Assembly: GCA_002786025.1 (NCBI GenBank)
Contig: NHNW01000074.1
Location: forward strand, 124,001 to 188,000
DNA from: Zasmidium citrigriseum
Taxonomy: Eukaryota; Ascomycota; Dothideomycetes; Mycosphaerellales; Mycosphaerellaceae
Direction: 5' to 3'
DNA length: 64,000 nt
Positions 19,662-31,318 of this stretch are shown here, in pieces. Positions within the stretch are counted from its first letter, which is position 1, and each line of letters opens with the position of its first letter. The notes beneath the pieces were generated by a model. It was not told the origin of the DNA, ran no database searches, and was given only the letters and a program-made list of their open reading frames with translations. The position numbers and the translations under genes were made by a program.

Positions 19662-21350
19662 TCAATGCGGCTGATCCTCACTCTGATCAAAATGCTCCCT
19701 CGCCCACGGACTCCTAAGTCTCAACCTCTCGCCCCGATAAAACCACCAAATCGGAATCGGCACAAACAAAAGACTCAAAAAAGCAACCAAAGTCCCCGCC
19801 CACTCATACCCAAGATACCCATACATCTGATCCGTGAAGAGCGGGAACGTAGCGCCGAGGACGTTTCGTACGACGTTGGCGCCGGCGAGGGCTGAGGCGG
19901 AGTAGCCCTGGTAGGAGTCGACGACGTAGTTGAGCATGGCGAGCGTGACGATGAAGATTCCTGCGCCCCAGAAACAGGAGGCGATTATGGGGACGATCCA
20001 GGGGATTGAGGGGTAGGATGTCCATGCGAACCTGCATCACATCGTCAGTCACGCCACCCCCATTAGCAATGGAGGATAGAAAGCTCACCAGAACAACGAA
20101 ATCGGCATGAAAAACGCCCCAACCCTCGCAGTCCACATCCTCGCCTCCGGAACCCCCTTCCCCTCATTCATCCTCACCCTCTTCCGATAATACCTCTCCT
20201 GCAGTGGATGAAAACAAGCAGCAACAACCGCACCCACCACAACGCCCAAAAACGAAAGTCCACACTCCCCAATACTAAACCCATGATTATTCCCAAACAC
20301 CAAATCAAAAGACTCATTAAACATAAACAACATCGCATAAATGAAACCCAGATACGCCGCCGCTCCAATCGTGATCGGCTCCGTGAAGAGGAATTTGAAA
20401 GGTCTGCTCAGATTCCGGGCGAAGAGACGATGGAGACTGCGTTTCCGGCCGTGGTTGTGTGCGTCGGTGATGCTTTGCCATGCGGACGTGTCTCCTAAAC
20501 CTTCTTTCTTGAGCACGGCTTTCACGCGTCGGACTTTGCGTTCCAGGACACTGCTGTGTCTCGTCTCGGGCATGTAGATCAAAGTAACGAGCCAGGAGAC
20601 ACCGAAGACGATCATCTGCCACCAGAACACCCACCTCCAGCCCAAATTCTGCGCGATGTACCCTGTCATGGCCAAGGAGAGGGGTTGCGAGGCGACTGAG
20701 AAGAGCCCGTAGTACATCATCCCGTAGCCATTCTCATCTCGGTGCCAGACGTCTGAGATGGAGCCGCCGGCGTTTGTGAGGGCTACGGAGCCGCCTAGGC
20801 CAGCGATGATGCGGCATATCAGGATCGTGCCGATGTTGGGGGCTAGAGCGAGCGGGAGTTGGAAGATGAAGAGGATGAAAAGGGCGACGACGTAGACTGG
20901 TCGGCGGCCGTAGTATTCGCTCAAGGGGGCGAGAAGGAGGGGGCCTAGAGCGAAGCCAAAGACGAACATTGATAGGCCGACGGTTACGACCTCCGTGCTC
21001 ACATGGAAAGTCTGACCGATTCCGGCGGAGGCGTTGGAGTAGCCTGATGCGCCTGTCGAGGCGAGGAAGTTGTAATAGCTGACCAGGGCTGTGATGTACC
21101 ATTTCTTCCAGTGTGGGAAGTTTCGTGGATTCTCAGGATCGTTGATAGAGAAAGTGATGCTGATGGGGTTGGTGGTGTCTGGGTGGGCACGGGCGTGGAT
21201 GAGGGCTTCTTCTTCGTTGTACAGCTCGAGGGGCGCCGTTTCTGGTTTCTGTTCGAGCCGGTCGGAGGATTCATCGCGGGAGGAGGGGAGGGGAGTCTCG
21301 TCTTTCTTCTCGTAGTAGGACGTCGGGGAGGGAGGGCGTTGAGTGGCCAT
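19662..21350 (-). CDS. Major facilitator superfamily transporter, DHA1 (drug:H+ antiporter) type
   Basis: Exons 20089-21350 and 19662-20031 joined across a 57-nt intron (donor GTGAGC, acceptor TGCAG); the phase-2 join restores a Trp codon and continues the helix pattern. Product 543 residues with a cytosolic ~75-residue N-terminus rich in Pro/Glu and about 12 membrane helices. MFS motif A appears as PLSEYYGRRPVY (about 148-159), and the segment NDPENPRNFPHWKKW before helix 1 is typical of DHA1 multidrug/polyamine-type exporters. Helices 7-12 lie in the second part, ending in a short charged tail. It probably exports small organic compounds at the plasma membrane by proton antiport. Substrate unknown, and no biosynthetic cluster surrounds it. 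Confidence 0.88.
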
Positions 21351-22438
21351 GACTGCTGTTGGTTAGATTAGCAGGGAGTATACGCTAAACATGATTTCCA
21401 AGTTTGTGAATAAACGTACCGTCGTCACCAGACGTCTCTATCTCATTCATCTATCCGTCAAGCAATACGATCGAATTTCCATCTCTCCTTCAACCCTTCA
21501 AACGTATTCAAACGTGCTGTGCGCGAATATATTCCAGACCAAGCGGTAAACCGGCAGAAGGAAGAGGCTGTGGAAGCATCCGTCGTCTCCACGAGACCCG
21601 CAACTAAGGCTCTGACGACGACTGTTCCTTACTTATGCTTATCTCATATCCATCGCATTCAAGGTGTTTTCGCAGTAAGACCGGCGCTAGATCCGGCAAA
21701 AGGAACGATGTCGCCGAAGGGATCCAGACGTACCAGAAGCCTTTCGCCGTCCTGTGTCCCATCTTCTTTCATCAGCGAAAGAACTTAATACTGAGTCGTA
21801 TTGCTCCATGAACGTGACGCCTCATACCGTCTCTTTCGAGAATGTAAACAAGGCTCGGATTGCCGAATTAGACTTTCATGTCTACGGTCGTTGACTTTCC
21901 ACGGAGCGACACCGAAAGACAGACCCAGTGATGAGGCGTCCCTGCTTTTAATGCAATCCTCCGCACTCCGACTAATTCCGTGCCCACGGATGACGAAAAG
22001 CCGTCTGGGGTCCTTTGATCGAATGATGGAGTCCATGTTCGTTGCGTGGAGAAGTCGGTGTACACGAGTCGAGTGCCACAAGGTTGTGTCGGCAAAGGCT
22101 GTCCTCTCCAGATCACCGAACATGGGAGGGTGGCTACAAGCTTGAAAATCACTTTGATTCATCTGGTTGTGGCATTTCTAGCTACATTGTCAGGCCTGGC
22201 CTAGCCAGCCTTGTGCCAAACGCCTCGGATGCTGCGTATGTTACACTACACACATTATACATCCATCCCATCGCTGAATGCAATCATCACCAGCCGATCT
22301 CCATCATATCGTAGCAGAAAGACCTTTCGGTAGCAAAACCACCAACGCCGAGGCTAATAGCAGTCGTATCATGCATCAATCTGAAGTCGTCCATTCTCAC
22401 ACCAAAATGCTCATGCCTTTGCTGTCCGCAGCAAGGAG
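21351..22438. other. Intergenic region, promoter of the MFS gene and 3' flank of EDC4
   Basis: 1,088 bp. Short ORFs on both strands have no recognisable protein character or splice-linked extension. I see no RNA gene. Confidence 0.4.
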
Positions 22439-25400
22439 TCATTTGCCGTAACGGCGGACGTCTTCCACCTGGCGATGGAGCTGGCTGATCGTCCGCAGAG
22501 CTGGATCGCTGGGCTTGGACTCGGAGATTTGCATGTACGCTCCCTGCAGTCGTTGCGACAGGACGTCCATAATCTTGGGTGCGACATCCCTAATGTCGTT
22601 GTCCCGCATGTCGATCTGATTGAGCACACCGCCGAGCCACTCAAGACGCTGCTCGACGTTCGTCTCGAAGCTGGAAGTGATGGCAGCCGAAACGGTAAGG
22701 GCCACGAGGGGTGACACCTGTTGGAGGTAGCTTGGGTTGACACGGACGAAGAGCTTGTCGAAGATCTCGGCTTGGCGGTCGGAGGAGATCCACTAGAAAT
22801 GAAGTTAGTTGTTGAACGCAGTGCAACGCATGGCTTTGGAACTCACCTGAATCGTAGCTTCTTCGTACTTGCCATCCATGAGCTTCTGCGTCATGTCTGC
22901 CACCTCCTGGTCTTCGGCTTCGGTCTGCGGGTCCTGTGGTGCTGGAGCACTGGCAGCGGATTGAGACTGCTCACGCTGCATCTTGAGGAGTTGCTCCTGG
23001 AATGCCGACTGGCTTGCTGCCATGTTCTGGATCGTGTTAGACAGATTGCGGACCATCTGTGAGAGTTCCTCAATCTTGGCGGTATCTTGCTGATGCTGCT
23101 GTTCTGCTTGGCGCTGCTGCTGGCTGATGCGCTTCTCCAGATCAGTCACCATCTTCTGTGCAGCCTGAGTGGCCATGTTTGGCAGCGACTGCTTTAGCAT
23201 GTTCGAAACTTGTTCTTGCACCTTGGATGCGACAGTGTTCGAAGTAACATCGGAGATGGTGCGATGGACTTCCTTGTCCTTCAGGGCTTGCTGGAGAGTG
23301 TTGGAGAGTGTGGCTTTCATGGCAGAGGCAACGCTCGTGTTCAGTTGCTGTGGAAGCGTCTCGGCAATCTTGCGGTCGACTACTTTGCTGGTCACGTCGG
23401 TGAGCGTTGGAATAACATCCTTCTCGATGCGGGTTGCGATGATGCTGCTCAAGCTCCGGTCGACATTCTCGGTCAACGTCGAAGACACCAAGCGTAACAA
23501 GGCGTCCTGCTTAGCTCCAGCAGCTGCATCTTGAACGCGCTTGTCAGACTCAATACGCTGGTAGAGAGAATCGAACTGCCTGTTAAGCATGGAACTCATC
23601 TCGTCGGAGCCAGCGACCGATGCGATGTTGGGCTTGGCCTGCTGTGATTTCGGAGAAACGACCACCTTCTTCGCAGAATCCGAATCTTCGGCAGCCTTAT
23701 CCTTGACTGGAGACTTGGAGCGCTGAGCAGCGTGCGCATACGAGTCTGGAGTCACGAATGGCGGGTTGACGGGGATCTGAGGTAGGGGCTTGGACGGTGG
23801 CTCCGGCGACGCCATGCGTGGAAGGCCGTTCGCGGCGGGTGCTGGCGACTGGGTCTTCTCCTTCTTGATCTCGGGCTTAGCTGGGGTCGCTGCCTTTGGT
23901 GGCTCTGCCTTCTTCGCCGCGGCTGGCTTTGGTGCAGGTTTCGCAGTGCTGGCAGTGTCGGCGTTGCTTGACTGCTCACTGGAGTTTGGAAGCTTCTGCG
24001 GCTGGACGAGCTCGCTGACTTCGATGACTCCCTCCTTCAAGGCGTCCTTGGGATTGACCATCTTGCTCTGGGCATCCCAGCCCAAGTCCTCGCGCTTGAT
24101 GCTGATGCCAATGACACCCTTGGAATGCATGACGTACAACTCGAACAAAGTCTCATCGGGCGTGTTACGCTCGCTGGCGTTCTCAACTGGCGTCTTGAGC
24201 ATATCCACGCTCCTGAGTTGGCCTCCAACCTTTGGAAAAGAGAACTCTCTAAGTCCACTCATGATGGCAGTGCTCTCTGGCTTGGGCAATGCGAGGTCTC
24301 CGCTAGCGAGCATGCTGATGTATCGCGCCTGTTCCATCTGCGGGATGTTGTACTTTGGAGCGCTCAGGTGGACGAAGTAGATGCTGTTGCGGGTTGGGTG
24401 TCCGATCGCGATGATACCAGTCTTGGGATGATAGCTGAGGCTGCAGATACCGTCACTGTCCTTCTCGTGAGGCAGGCGAATCTCTTGCACGGCTTTGCCA
24501 AGACCAAGATCCCAAAGTTGAAGGATGTGATTCTGTCTGAAGCCAATGATCATGTAGCGCAGAGCTGCACCCTTGACGATCGGGCGTTCCTTGTCAAGGA
24601 ACATGATCGATGACACCGAAGGCTTCTCGTCTGGCTTGCTGCCGGAGGTGGCTGCGTTCATGGTCCAGATAGGCTCACGGAGCTCAACGCCATCATGCTT
24701 GCCCTCAGTCATGTCACCGGCCCGAAGTGTGAGATCTCGGATGTCCCAGAACTTGAAACGCCCGTTCTTATCGAGGCTGACAATCACAGAATCATCTTCG
24801 GAGAAGCAGAAATCCTTGCCAGCTTTGCCAGTGTTGATCTTGAGGCTGTGGTCGTTGAAGAACTTCTCGCTGTCAATCTTGCGGGTGGTAGAGTTGATGT
24901 ACGCCTTGTCCTTGGCCATTTCGGGCGCAACAATGAAGATTTGCTTGCCTCTCGCCATAGCAAAGTACTCTGGGTGGCGGCAGCTCAGCTTAGCACGGGT
25001 CTTGACAGGCGAGCCGGAGGTGTTCTCGTCTGGCGTCTGGACGGGAGGCATGATGAAGCCTTGGCCTTCAACATCGTCGTCCGCAAAGAGGTCGCCGCGC
25101 GATTTGGCCAGGGAAGTCCAGAAGACAGAGCCGTTGACACCCGTACCAAGAACTCCCTCGACGTCGTGGGTGGAGTTGCAGAGCTGCACGCTGAAGATGC
25201 GCTCTCCACTCGAGCGGAAGACCTGCTTGTGATCACCGCTGTCTTGGCGAATGATGCGGAAGCCACCATTGTCCTTCTTGGTCGCAACTTGAGCGTATAC
25301 GATATGCGTCTGACTGGCCGTGACAAGGCAGCGGTCGATCTGGTCGAACTCCTTCTTCAGCTGTGCTATAACCATGAAGTTGTCCTGGCGAATCGGGCGA

Positions 25401-26698
25401 GCTGTCTTGGTCTGCTTGATCTGCAGAGAAACGAACGGCTTCATGGGAAAGTTGAAGACTTCGACCTTGTTGTCTGCCTTTGCGGTCTCATCTTCGGCAC
25501 TCTCCCAGCTGGACTCAACTTCACTGCCAGCGGTCTCTTTCTTGATCGCGGGCTCATCATCTGCTGCGTCACCTGCTGGAGCCTCTGAAGCCTTCTTTGG
25601 CTTCTTCGTGTCTGCCTCTGCCAGTGCCTTCTCCACCTGCTTGTCTACTTGCTCGCCAACGTCCTCGAGAGCTTCCGAGACACTCTGCTGTTGAGGCTTG
25701 GTTTCAGCGGCAGGTGCTGACGCAGTGTCCGCGGCATCCATCTTCCTGCTCTTGGTTGCCGGTGCGGCTGACTCTCCATTGTAGGAGGCATCCCTGTTGT
25801 GCTTGAGAATCTCGATCTTCTTGGGCTGCGCCGCTTGTGCGACTGCTGCCTGCGTCTCAGGATTGGGGGTGCGGTTCAATGGGGAGGATGACGAGAGCTG
25901 GTCGAAGGGGTTGACGTAGTTGAACATCTGCGCCTTAGATGGCTGCGGTGCTTCGAAAGGTGTGCTACCACCAGCCGGGCTGCCGAACTGACGGACTGGC
26001 GTGGACTCGCGCGGTACTTGAGGTTGTGGCGATGGCTCGACTGAGGCGTTTGCGAAGTTTCTGACGAGCTCGTTGACGTCCGAATCGCGCTTCTCCTCTT
26101 TGTCACCTCCCAATGATCCAATCTCAGGCACCGGCTGTACTGGGGCCTGTTGTGATTTGGGCTTGGTGAGGAGGTTGAGCAAGAAGTCCTGCTGGCTGCC
26201 GCTGTGCGAGTGGCCTTCCGGCTTCTCAGCCAGAGGAGACGGACTGGCGCCAGAGCCGGTGCGCTTTAGATTCGACATGAGGTCGGCAGCGGAGAGCGGA
26301 CGTGAGTGGCCGCTGTCTCGAGACTGGATAGTTGGTATCTGAGCGGTCGAGTGTCGGTTGCCGCTCACGTTTTGAAGGTTGGACATTGGACTGGAGCGAC
26401 CTTGCTGCTGGTCGGACTGTCCATTGAACTTGAGCAGACTGAGGAGGTGATTCTGGCCGGTCGACTCGGCGCCGGGGGTGCCCACTGCGGAGGATGGATT
26501 GACCGGGCTGATGATATTGGATGAGTGAACTGGATTTGGAGTTTGGACTTGCGGTGAGAAGATGGGCGACGAGACCGACGGCTGCTGCGGTGCCCACAGC
26601 GATGGCTGCTGGTTGCCCTGCTGCTGGCCTGGCGACTGAGCGGGCTGGCTCTTGAGGCGAGCGAAGAGCTCCTGTAGGTTGTTGTGGCTGTCGACCAT
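22439..26698 (-). CDS. EDC4/Ge-1 (Pdc1) homologue, mRNA decapping scaffold
   Basis: Exons 22847-26698 and 22439-22792, with a 54-nt intron (donor GTGAGT, acceptor TTCTAG) that is required because it contains an in-frame stop. Product 1,401 residues. Start at 26698 chosen because the frame upstream reads as arginine-rich UTR, whereas MVDSHNNLQELFARLK begins a sensible protein. About 1-400 is a disordered Gln/Ser/Pro-rich region. About 410-800 is a WD40-like propeller (SLDKNGRFKFWDIRDL; FRQNHILQLWDLGLG). About 1,050-1,290 is helical coiled coil with repeated Val/Ile heptads and a Gln-rich run, and the last ~120 residues form the helical C-terminal domain. Ge-1 proteins connect Dcp2 and Dcp1 in P-bodies and stimulate decapping. 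The domain order matches S. pombe Pdc1 and animal EDC4. Confidence 0.83.
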
Positions 26699-27268
26699 CG
26701 TGTGCGTGGAGGGCGCCCGGCGCCGGGGAGCTATATTACAATTGCCAGTATGCGAGTATTGTACAGCGAAGGGCGGACGGCGGAGAGGAGGGTGGTGTTT
26801 GGAGTTGGTTTGGTGTTTGTGATTGCGGTGGCGGGTGTGACGAAAAGCTACGATGATGGAAGCTCGTGCGGCCCGCCTCCGAATCGGGCAATGACAGCGT
26901 CCTTCACTTCTCACTTCAGGTTTCCATTACTCGTGACACCGAATTGGTGCCTGATGGGAGCCGCCAGCATGATCAATGGGCCATCGAACCACTGTTCTCA
27001 CGACTCGTGTCACCGTCAGCACTACGTCGAAGGCTTTGCCAATGCCATGGTTGTACGCAACTTCAAGGAGATCGACCGCCAGGAACAAGTCAAGGAGATC
27101 AATCAAGTCAATCATCTTTCGTTCTCAATTGAATTAACTACTTTGGTATCATCATCGCCAGCGTACAAAGCACTTTTCACCAATCGCCGTGCTCTCCGCG
27201 AACCAATCCCCATCATCACGACTCCAATGCCCTACCCGGCACCTTGGCCAGCTACAGATTCGCGGGGA
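26699..27268. other. Intergenic region, EDC4 promoter and ERD2 3' flank
   Basis: 570 bp between two minus-strand genes. The stretch just upstream of the EDC4 ATG reads as arginine/histidine-rich codons without family resemblance, consistent with 5' UTR. Confidence 0.4.
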
Positions 27269-28131
27269 TTATACAGGCAAGTTGAATCTCCTGCCTTGTA
27301 GTACCCTAGGTTCAGCTGTTAGCTTTTGCTATCGCAGCAGCGAGAGAGAGCCTTACCTGGTGTAGTAGATCCAGAAGAAGTCCGAATACAAGACCGTTTG
27401 GATGATACCTGCTAGCACGGGGATCGGGTCCCAGTAGCCGTTCTCAGTAAAGAAGCGGTATATCCAGTTCGGGATATAAAGTGCTCGATATGCACCCAGC
27501 GCGAAGAGATAGTGTGTCGTGATTGTTTCCGCCTCTCCCGTCCTTTGCAGCATGAAAAGCTGGGGCAGAATCGCAACAGACTCGAGCCAGATCGAGAAAG
27601 CCCAAAGCATCTAATCTCCGTCAGTATCTCCTTCTCCAAAGCCATTGATAGGTTTTTCCGCACCTCAGCCGGTGTATATTTCACGGGGAACAAGATCCCT
27701 AGAACTGCAGCTCCTCCTACCAGGTATTCCACCTTGAACGTGTCTTGATTCGGATCGTGGGTCGGTTTGTAGTCGTTCAGCATGAGGTAGACGGTGTAGA
27801 CCTGGGCGCCAATGAACACGATCTTGAAGGTCGTGTTCCAGAGCGATTTCGTGGGATCCGTCCAGAAAAGGTCTGCTCCTATTAGTGTGTACCCTAGACG
27901 TCCTTTCTCCTTCCAATGCTGTCTTACCAAGGTATCGCGTTATGTATACGACCAAGTACAGGAACTGTGATTTGAAGGAGATACCAGACGCGCTCTGCCA
28001 TTGCAATCAGCTTTCTATCCTTCCACCTTAAACGCGTCCTATCCGCATACACTTGAGGATTTCATCTTGGCCAGTAGGATGAAGATCGAGGCTAGATGCG
28101 ACAAGTCGCCTAGCATCCGGAAGATATTCAT
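27269..28131 (-). CDS. ERD2: ER lumen protein-retaining (HDEL/KDEL) receptor
   Basis: Five exons: 28051-28131, 27928-27994, 27664-27872, 27357-27610 and 27269-27305. Introns are 56, 55, 53 and 51 nt, all with GT...AG ends. Joined, they give 215 residues, the usual ERD2 length (212-219). Family landmarks follow in order: [16 protein letters not shown] at the start, [20 protein letters not shown], then [17 protein letters not shown], the [18 protein letters not shown] block, and the terminal [15 protein letters not shown] recovered by the last 37-nt exon. Seven-helix Golgi receptor that retrieves escaped HDEL-type proteins to the ER through COPI vesicles. The very small first and last exons are easily missed. 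Confidence 0.95.
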
Positions 28132-29235
28132 GGTGGGCTATCTCCGCGAAATGTCGAGCGATTGTGCTATCGGGCAGGGCGATCGGGGTTGCTGGTCGCG
28201 GGAGCGCAATTGGGGATTGAATTGTGGTTGAGACGACAGCTTTCCTCACTCACATTTGTCCCTTGAAAGCTCACAACGCTCGGACCACGATCTTCGCGGA
28301 GGAGGACCCCTGTCGCCGCACCTTCCACCTGAAACCGATCTAAGCTTAGACCAGGCACCAATTCAGGCACCTCTCTCCACGAAATCTCAACCTTTCGAGC
28401 TCACCATCGACCCTTCACGACCATCAAGACCTAGCCCCACCGGCAGAGATCGCTGTTGACACCAGAAACACAGGCTATTCCTCACGAGACCGGCCCCAGT
28501 TCTCAGCCCGTGGCCATCTCCTGAAAACGGCGAAATGCAAAGCGCAGAATCGAGAGCACACGATATTTGGCATGCCTTCAAATGATGGGGATGGTCAGTC
28601 TGCATCGCAGTACTGATGTGTATGTCTTCAAATCTTCAAATTGCCTTGGGAAGTCTTCGGCAATGCTCGACTTTCTGACCGGGACGAACGCCATTGATAA
28701 GCTCCACAATACAGACATCAATCGAACATCCATATGAGAGTCTGAAGCACGATAGATTTCTCGTAATCTCAGGTACTACGCAAGCGATTGATCTGGACTC
28801 GGACTTCCACGTGACAGCCGCGAGACATTCTCAACCCACCTCGGAATCCGAGACACGAAGTCAGCGACCTACCTTACCACATGTCGCATGAGGTATGTCC
28901 AATTTCCCTACCAGTAGAGCTTGGAGTCGCTCGAGCCGTGCGAAAACCAAAGGGATGTCCCAAAAGTGCGGACTCCTGCTTTACGCTCCTGAACACTATG
29001 TCTGAGACAGATCGATGCCTCGAGTTTCGATCGACAGTTCTGGATTGAGATTAGATGCAATTGCTCTTCTGAGCGAGGTGACAGAGCATCTATGACGCCT
29101 TGGAACGCTCTCTTCACATGTTTGGCATGATACTGACGACACAAACCGCTCACTCCCTGGTCAAGAGCTGCAGATTCGTCGTTCACTCGTTTTATTGAGT
29201 ACATGAGCAGCCCTTCTACCACCGCTCATCCTACT
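28132..29235. other. Intergenic region, ERD2 promoter side
   Basis: 1,104 bp between ERD2 and the M24 peptidase gene, both on the minus strand. Only short, compositionally ordinary ORFs; I see no gene, RNA or repeat. Confidence 0.4.
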
Positions 29236-30686
29236 CTACGTCTGCACTCTAAACACCTCCTCAGCCTCCGACTTCACCAAATGGAACTTCTCCTGCCGCC
29301 CATACACCCACTCCCAGCCCTGCTTCTCTTCATCCCAGTGAACATCCTCCTCCAAAAAGAAGTTCAGCGTCGCATTCCTCTCCTCAACAAAGTGAGATGC
29401 ATAGAGCTCCACCGAATAGTAAGTGTCCTTCAGCATGGGCAGATCGCCCAGCACTGGAATGCCTTCCTGCAGGTCCACCATTCCAATCAGAGATCCAGCG
29501 GCATGGCCCCAGTCGCCGATCGGATGCGAGTATATTTGCCCGTCAAGACCTTCGGAATGCATCTGCTTGCGGGCGTTGTGCAAAATCTGGTTACCAGTGA
29601 GGCCAAGCTTCATATTGGTTCGGACGATGTCTTGGAGCTGATTGCCAGCTTTCAGGCCATCAAGGAGTCCTTGCGGGATGTCATCTTCCGAATCACCTGG
29701 TGGTAGAACGTAGGCGAGATGCTGCGTGTCAGTATTAAGGCCCATTGCCGTCACACCAAAGTCCACATGCAGCAGATCCCCATACGCAATAGGCCTGTCC
29801 CCAGGCGTATTCGGCGGGCCAATGACAGTCTGCGGTCCCAGGATTGAAACAGCAGGCTGGAACCACGTCGTATAATTCAACGCCTGGATCTTATCTCTCA
29901 TCCACCACTCAACGTCCTACCATCAGTCAGCACCATCACGAATCCCCAAACAACTGCAGCAAAGACAAAACTTACCTCCGTCGTCGTCTTCCCAGGTTCA
30001 ATCACTTTCGAACTAAACCCCTCCCCAATAATCCCCCAAGCAGTCTCCATAAACCGTTTATACCACTCCAACCTACCCTCAGGCATCGTCGCAATAACCT
30101 CCACCGCCACAATCGGCTTACTCACAAGCCGTTCCGCCCACTTACTCCCCAACTGCCCCACAATCAAATCCCTCTCCCCAGCATGCAAACCCGATGCGAA
30201 AGCAATCTGGGGATCCGTATCCACGACAATCGACTTTGGGTCGTAGGTCTCGAGGAGAGTGGTTATGTTGGACCAGATCGTAGGCGTAATGTCGACGAAA
30301 GTGTGGCCAGGGACTGTGCTGTTTTGGCTGGCGAGGAGGGAGGTCGAGAAGTAGAGAGACGTTGTGCGGCGGCGGGCGGAGTATTGGGTGGCATGTTTGA
30401 GGGACCAGAAGGCTGTGTCTTCGGCGTATTCTTTTTGGGAGATCTGGCATCATGGCATCAGAATCGTCAAAGTGGTGGAAAGTGAAGGCGGGGTTCCTAC
30501 GAGCCATGCATCTACACCGTGTTTCTCCAAAATCGCGGGAATATTGCCAATTCTCTCTTCACGCCAGGCATCTTGGATCTTGGCTTGCTCTCGGAGGGGA
30601 GGTAAGTATTGATATTCAGCTTGTCTGAACGAGAGTGCACGTTCGACGAAGAATGAGACAATGGCAAGAGGTATGTGCAGCTTCAT
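29236..30686 (-). CDS. Secreted M24-family metallopeptidase (Xaa-Pro aminopeptidase/creatinase fold)
   Basis: Exons 30501-30686, 29976-30443 and 29236-29916; introns of 57 nt (GTAGGA...GCCAG) and 59 nt (GTAAGT...GGTAG), both phase 0. Product 444 residues. Start at 30686, the first ATG; it gives a signal peptide (MKLHIPLAIVSFFVERALS). The C-terminal pita-bread domain carries M24 metal ligands: Asp270 in HVDFG, Asp281 in NTDTQ, His349 in SHPIG, and probably Glu388 (SVELY) and a Glu near 408. The N-terminal part has the family's DAWLISQKEY segment formed by the first splice. It would remove N-terminal residues, perhaps before proline, from extracellular peptides. The metal set looks complete, so activity is plausible. 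Confidence 0.82.
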
Positions 30687-31318
30687 TTTAGCGGTCAATG
30701 GCAAATGAAGTGGAGTTGGTGTAACGAAGGAACGAGCTGAGGTCTCGAGAGATACTTATCTAGAGGTACCTCTCGTTGAGTCAGCAATTCCCTGCCATCT
30801 TCTTTTCTTGCTTTCGGCGTTCGGAATGAACGCGAGGATTATCGGCGTTGAAACATCGAAGAGGTTCAATTCCTCGATGAAGTTTGATAGATTAATAAGA
30901 GAACACCATTTGACTTCTCTCTAAGTTGCCATCAAGTTTGTGAAATTGACTTGGGAGGAATTGGGTTGGGAAATGGCAGTCTCTTCCTGTCCGAACAATA
31001 CAGTTTCAATGCCGGCGAATGTGATTTCTACGCGAAAGACCATTGCAAGTGACGAATTTGAACACTCGGAGACGGGACTTCTCCTTAGCGTGTTGCTTTG
31101 GTGAACATATGGCATGTGATTGCCAAGCACCTCAGCAGCGAAGTTCGGAGCGAGGTAGTGTTGCGAAGTGAGCCCACACAGCCTACATATTCCGAAACGA
31201 TCGATCCTCAAGCACATACGACCATATCTAGCAGATCAGACTGGATCCACAAAATTCCACCAAACCAAGTCCGGGGTTGCGTTTGGTCACCCCTCGGTCA
31301 ACCCATCAAGTACATGGG
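30687..31318. other. Intergenic region upstream of the M24 peptidase gene
   Basis: 632 bp; promoter of the peptidase and 3' flank of the HET gene. No gene. A small hairpin at 30855-30878 is discussed among rejected items. Confidence 0.4.

Noticed and set aside
30855..30878. Hairpin gagg-ttcaatt-cctc resembling a tRNA T-arm
   Set aside because: No A-box-like sequence, no acceptor stem and no anticodon arm at the right distance upstream.
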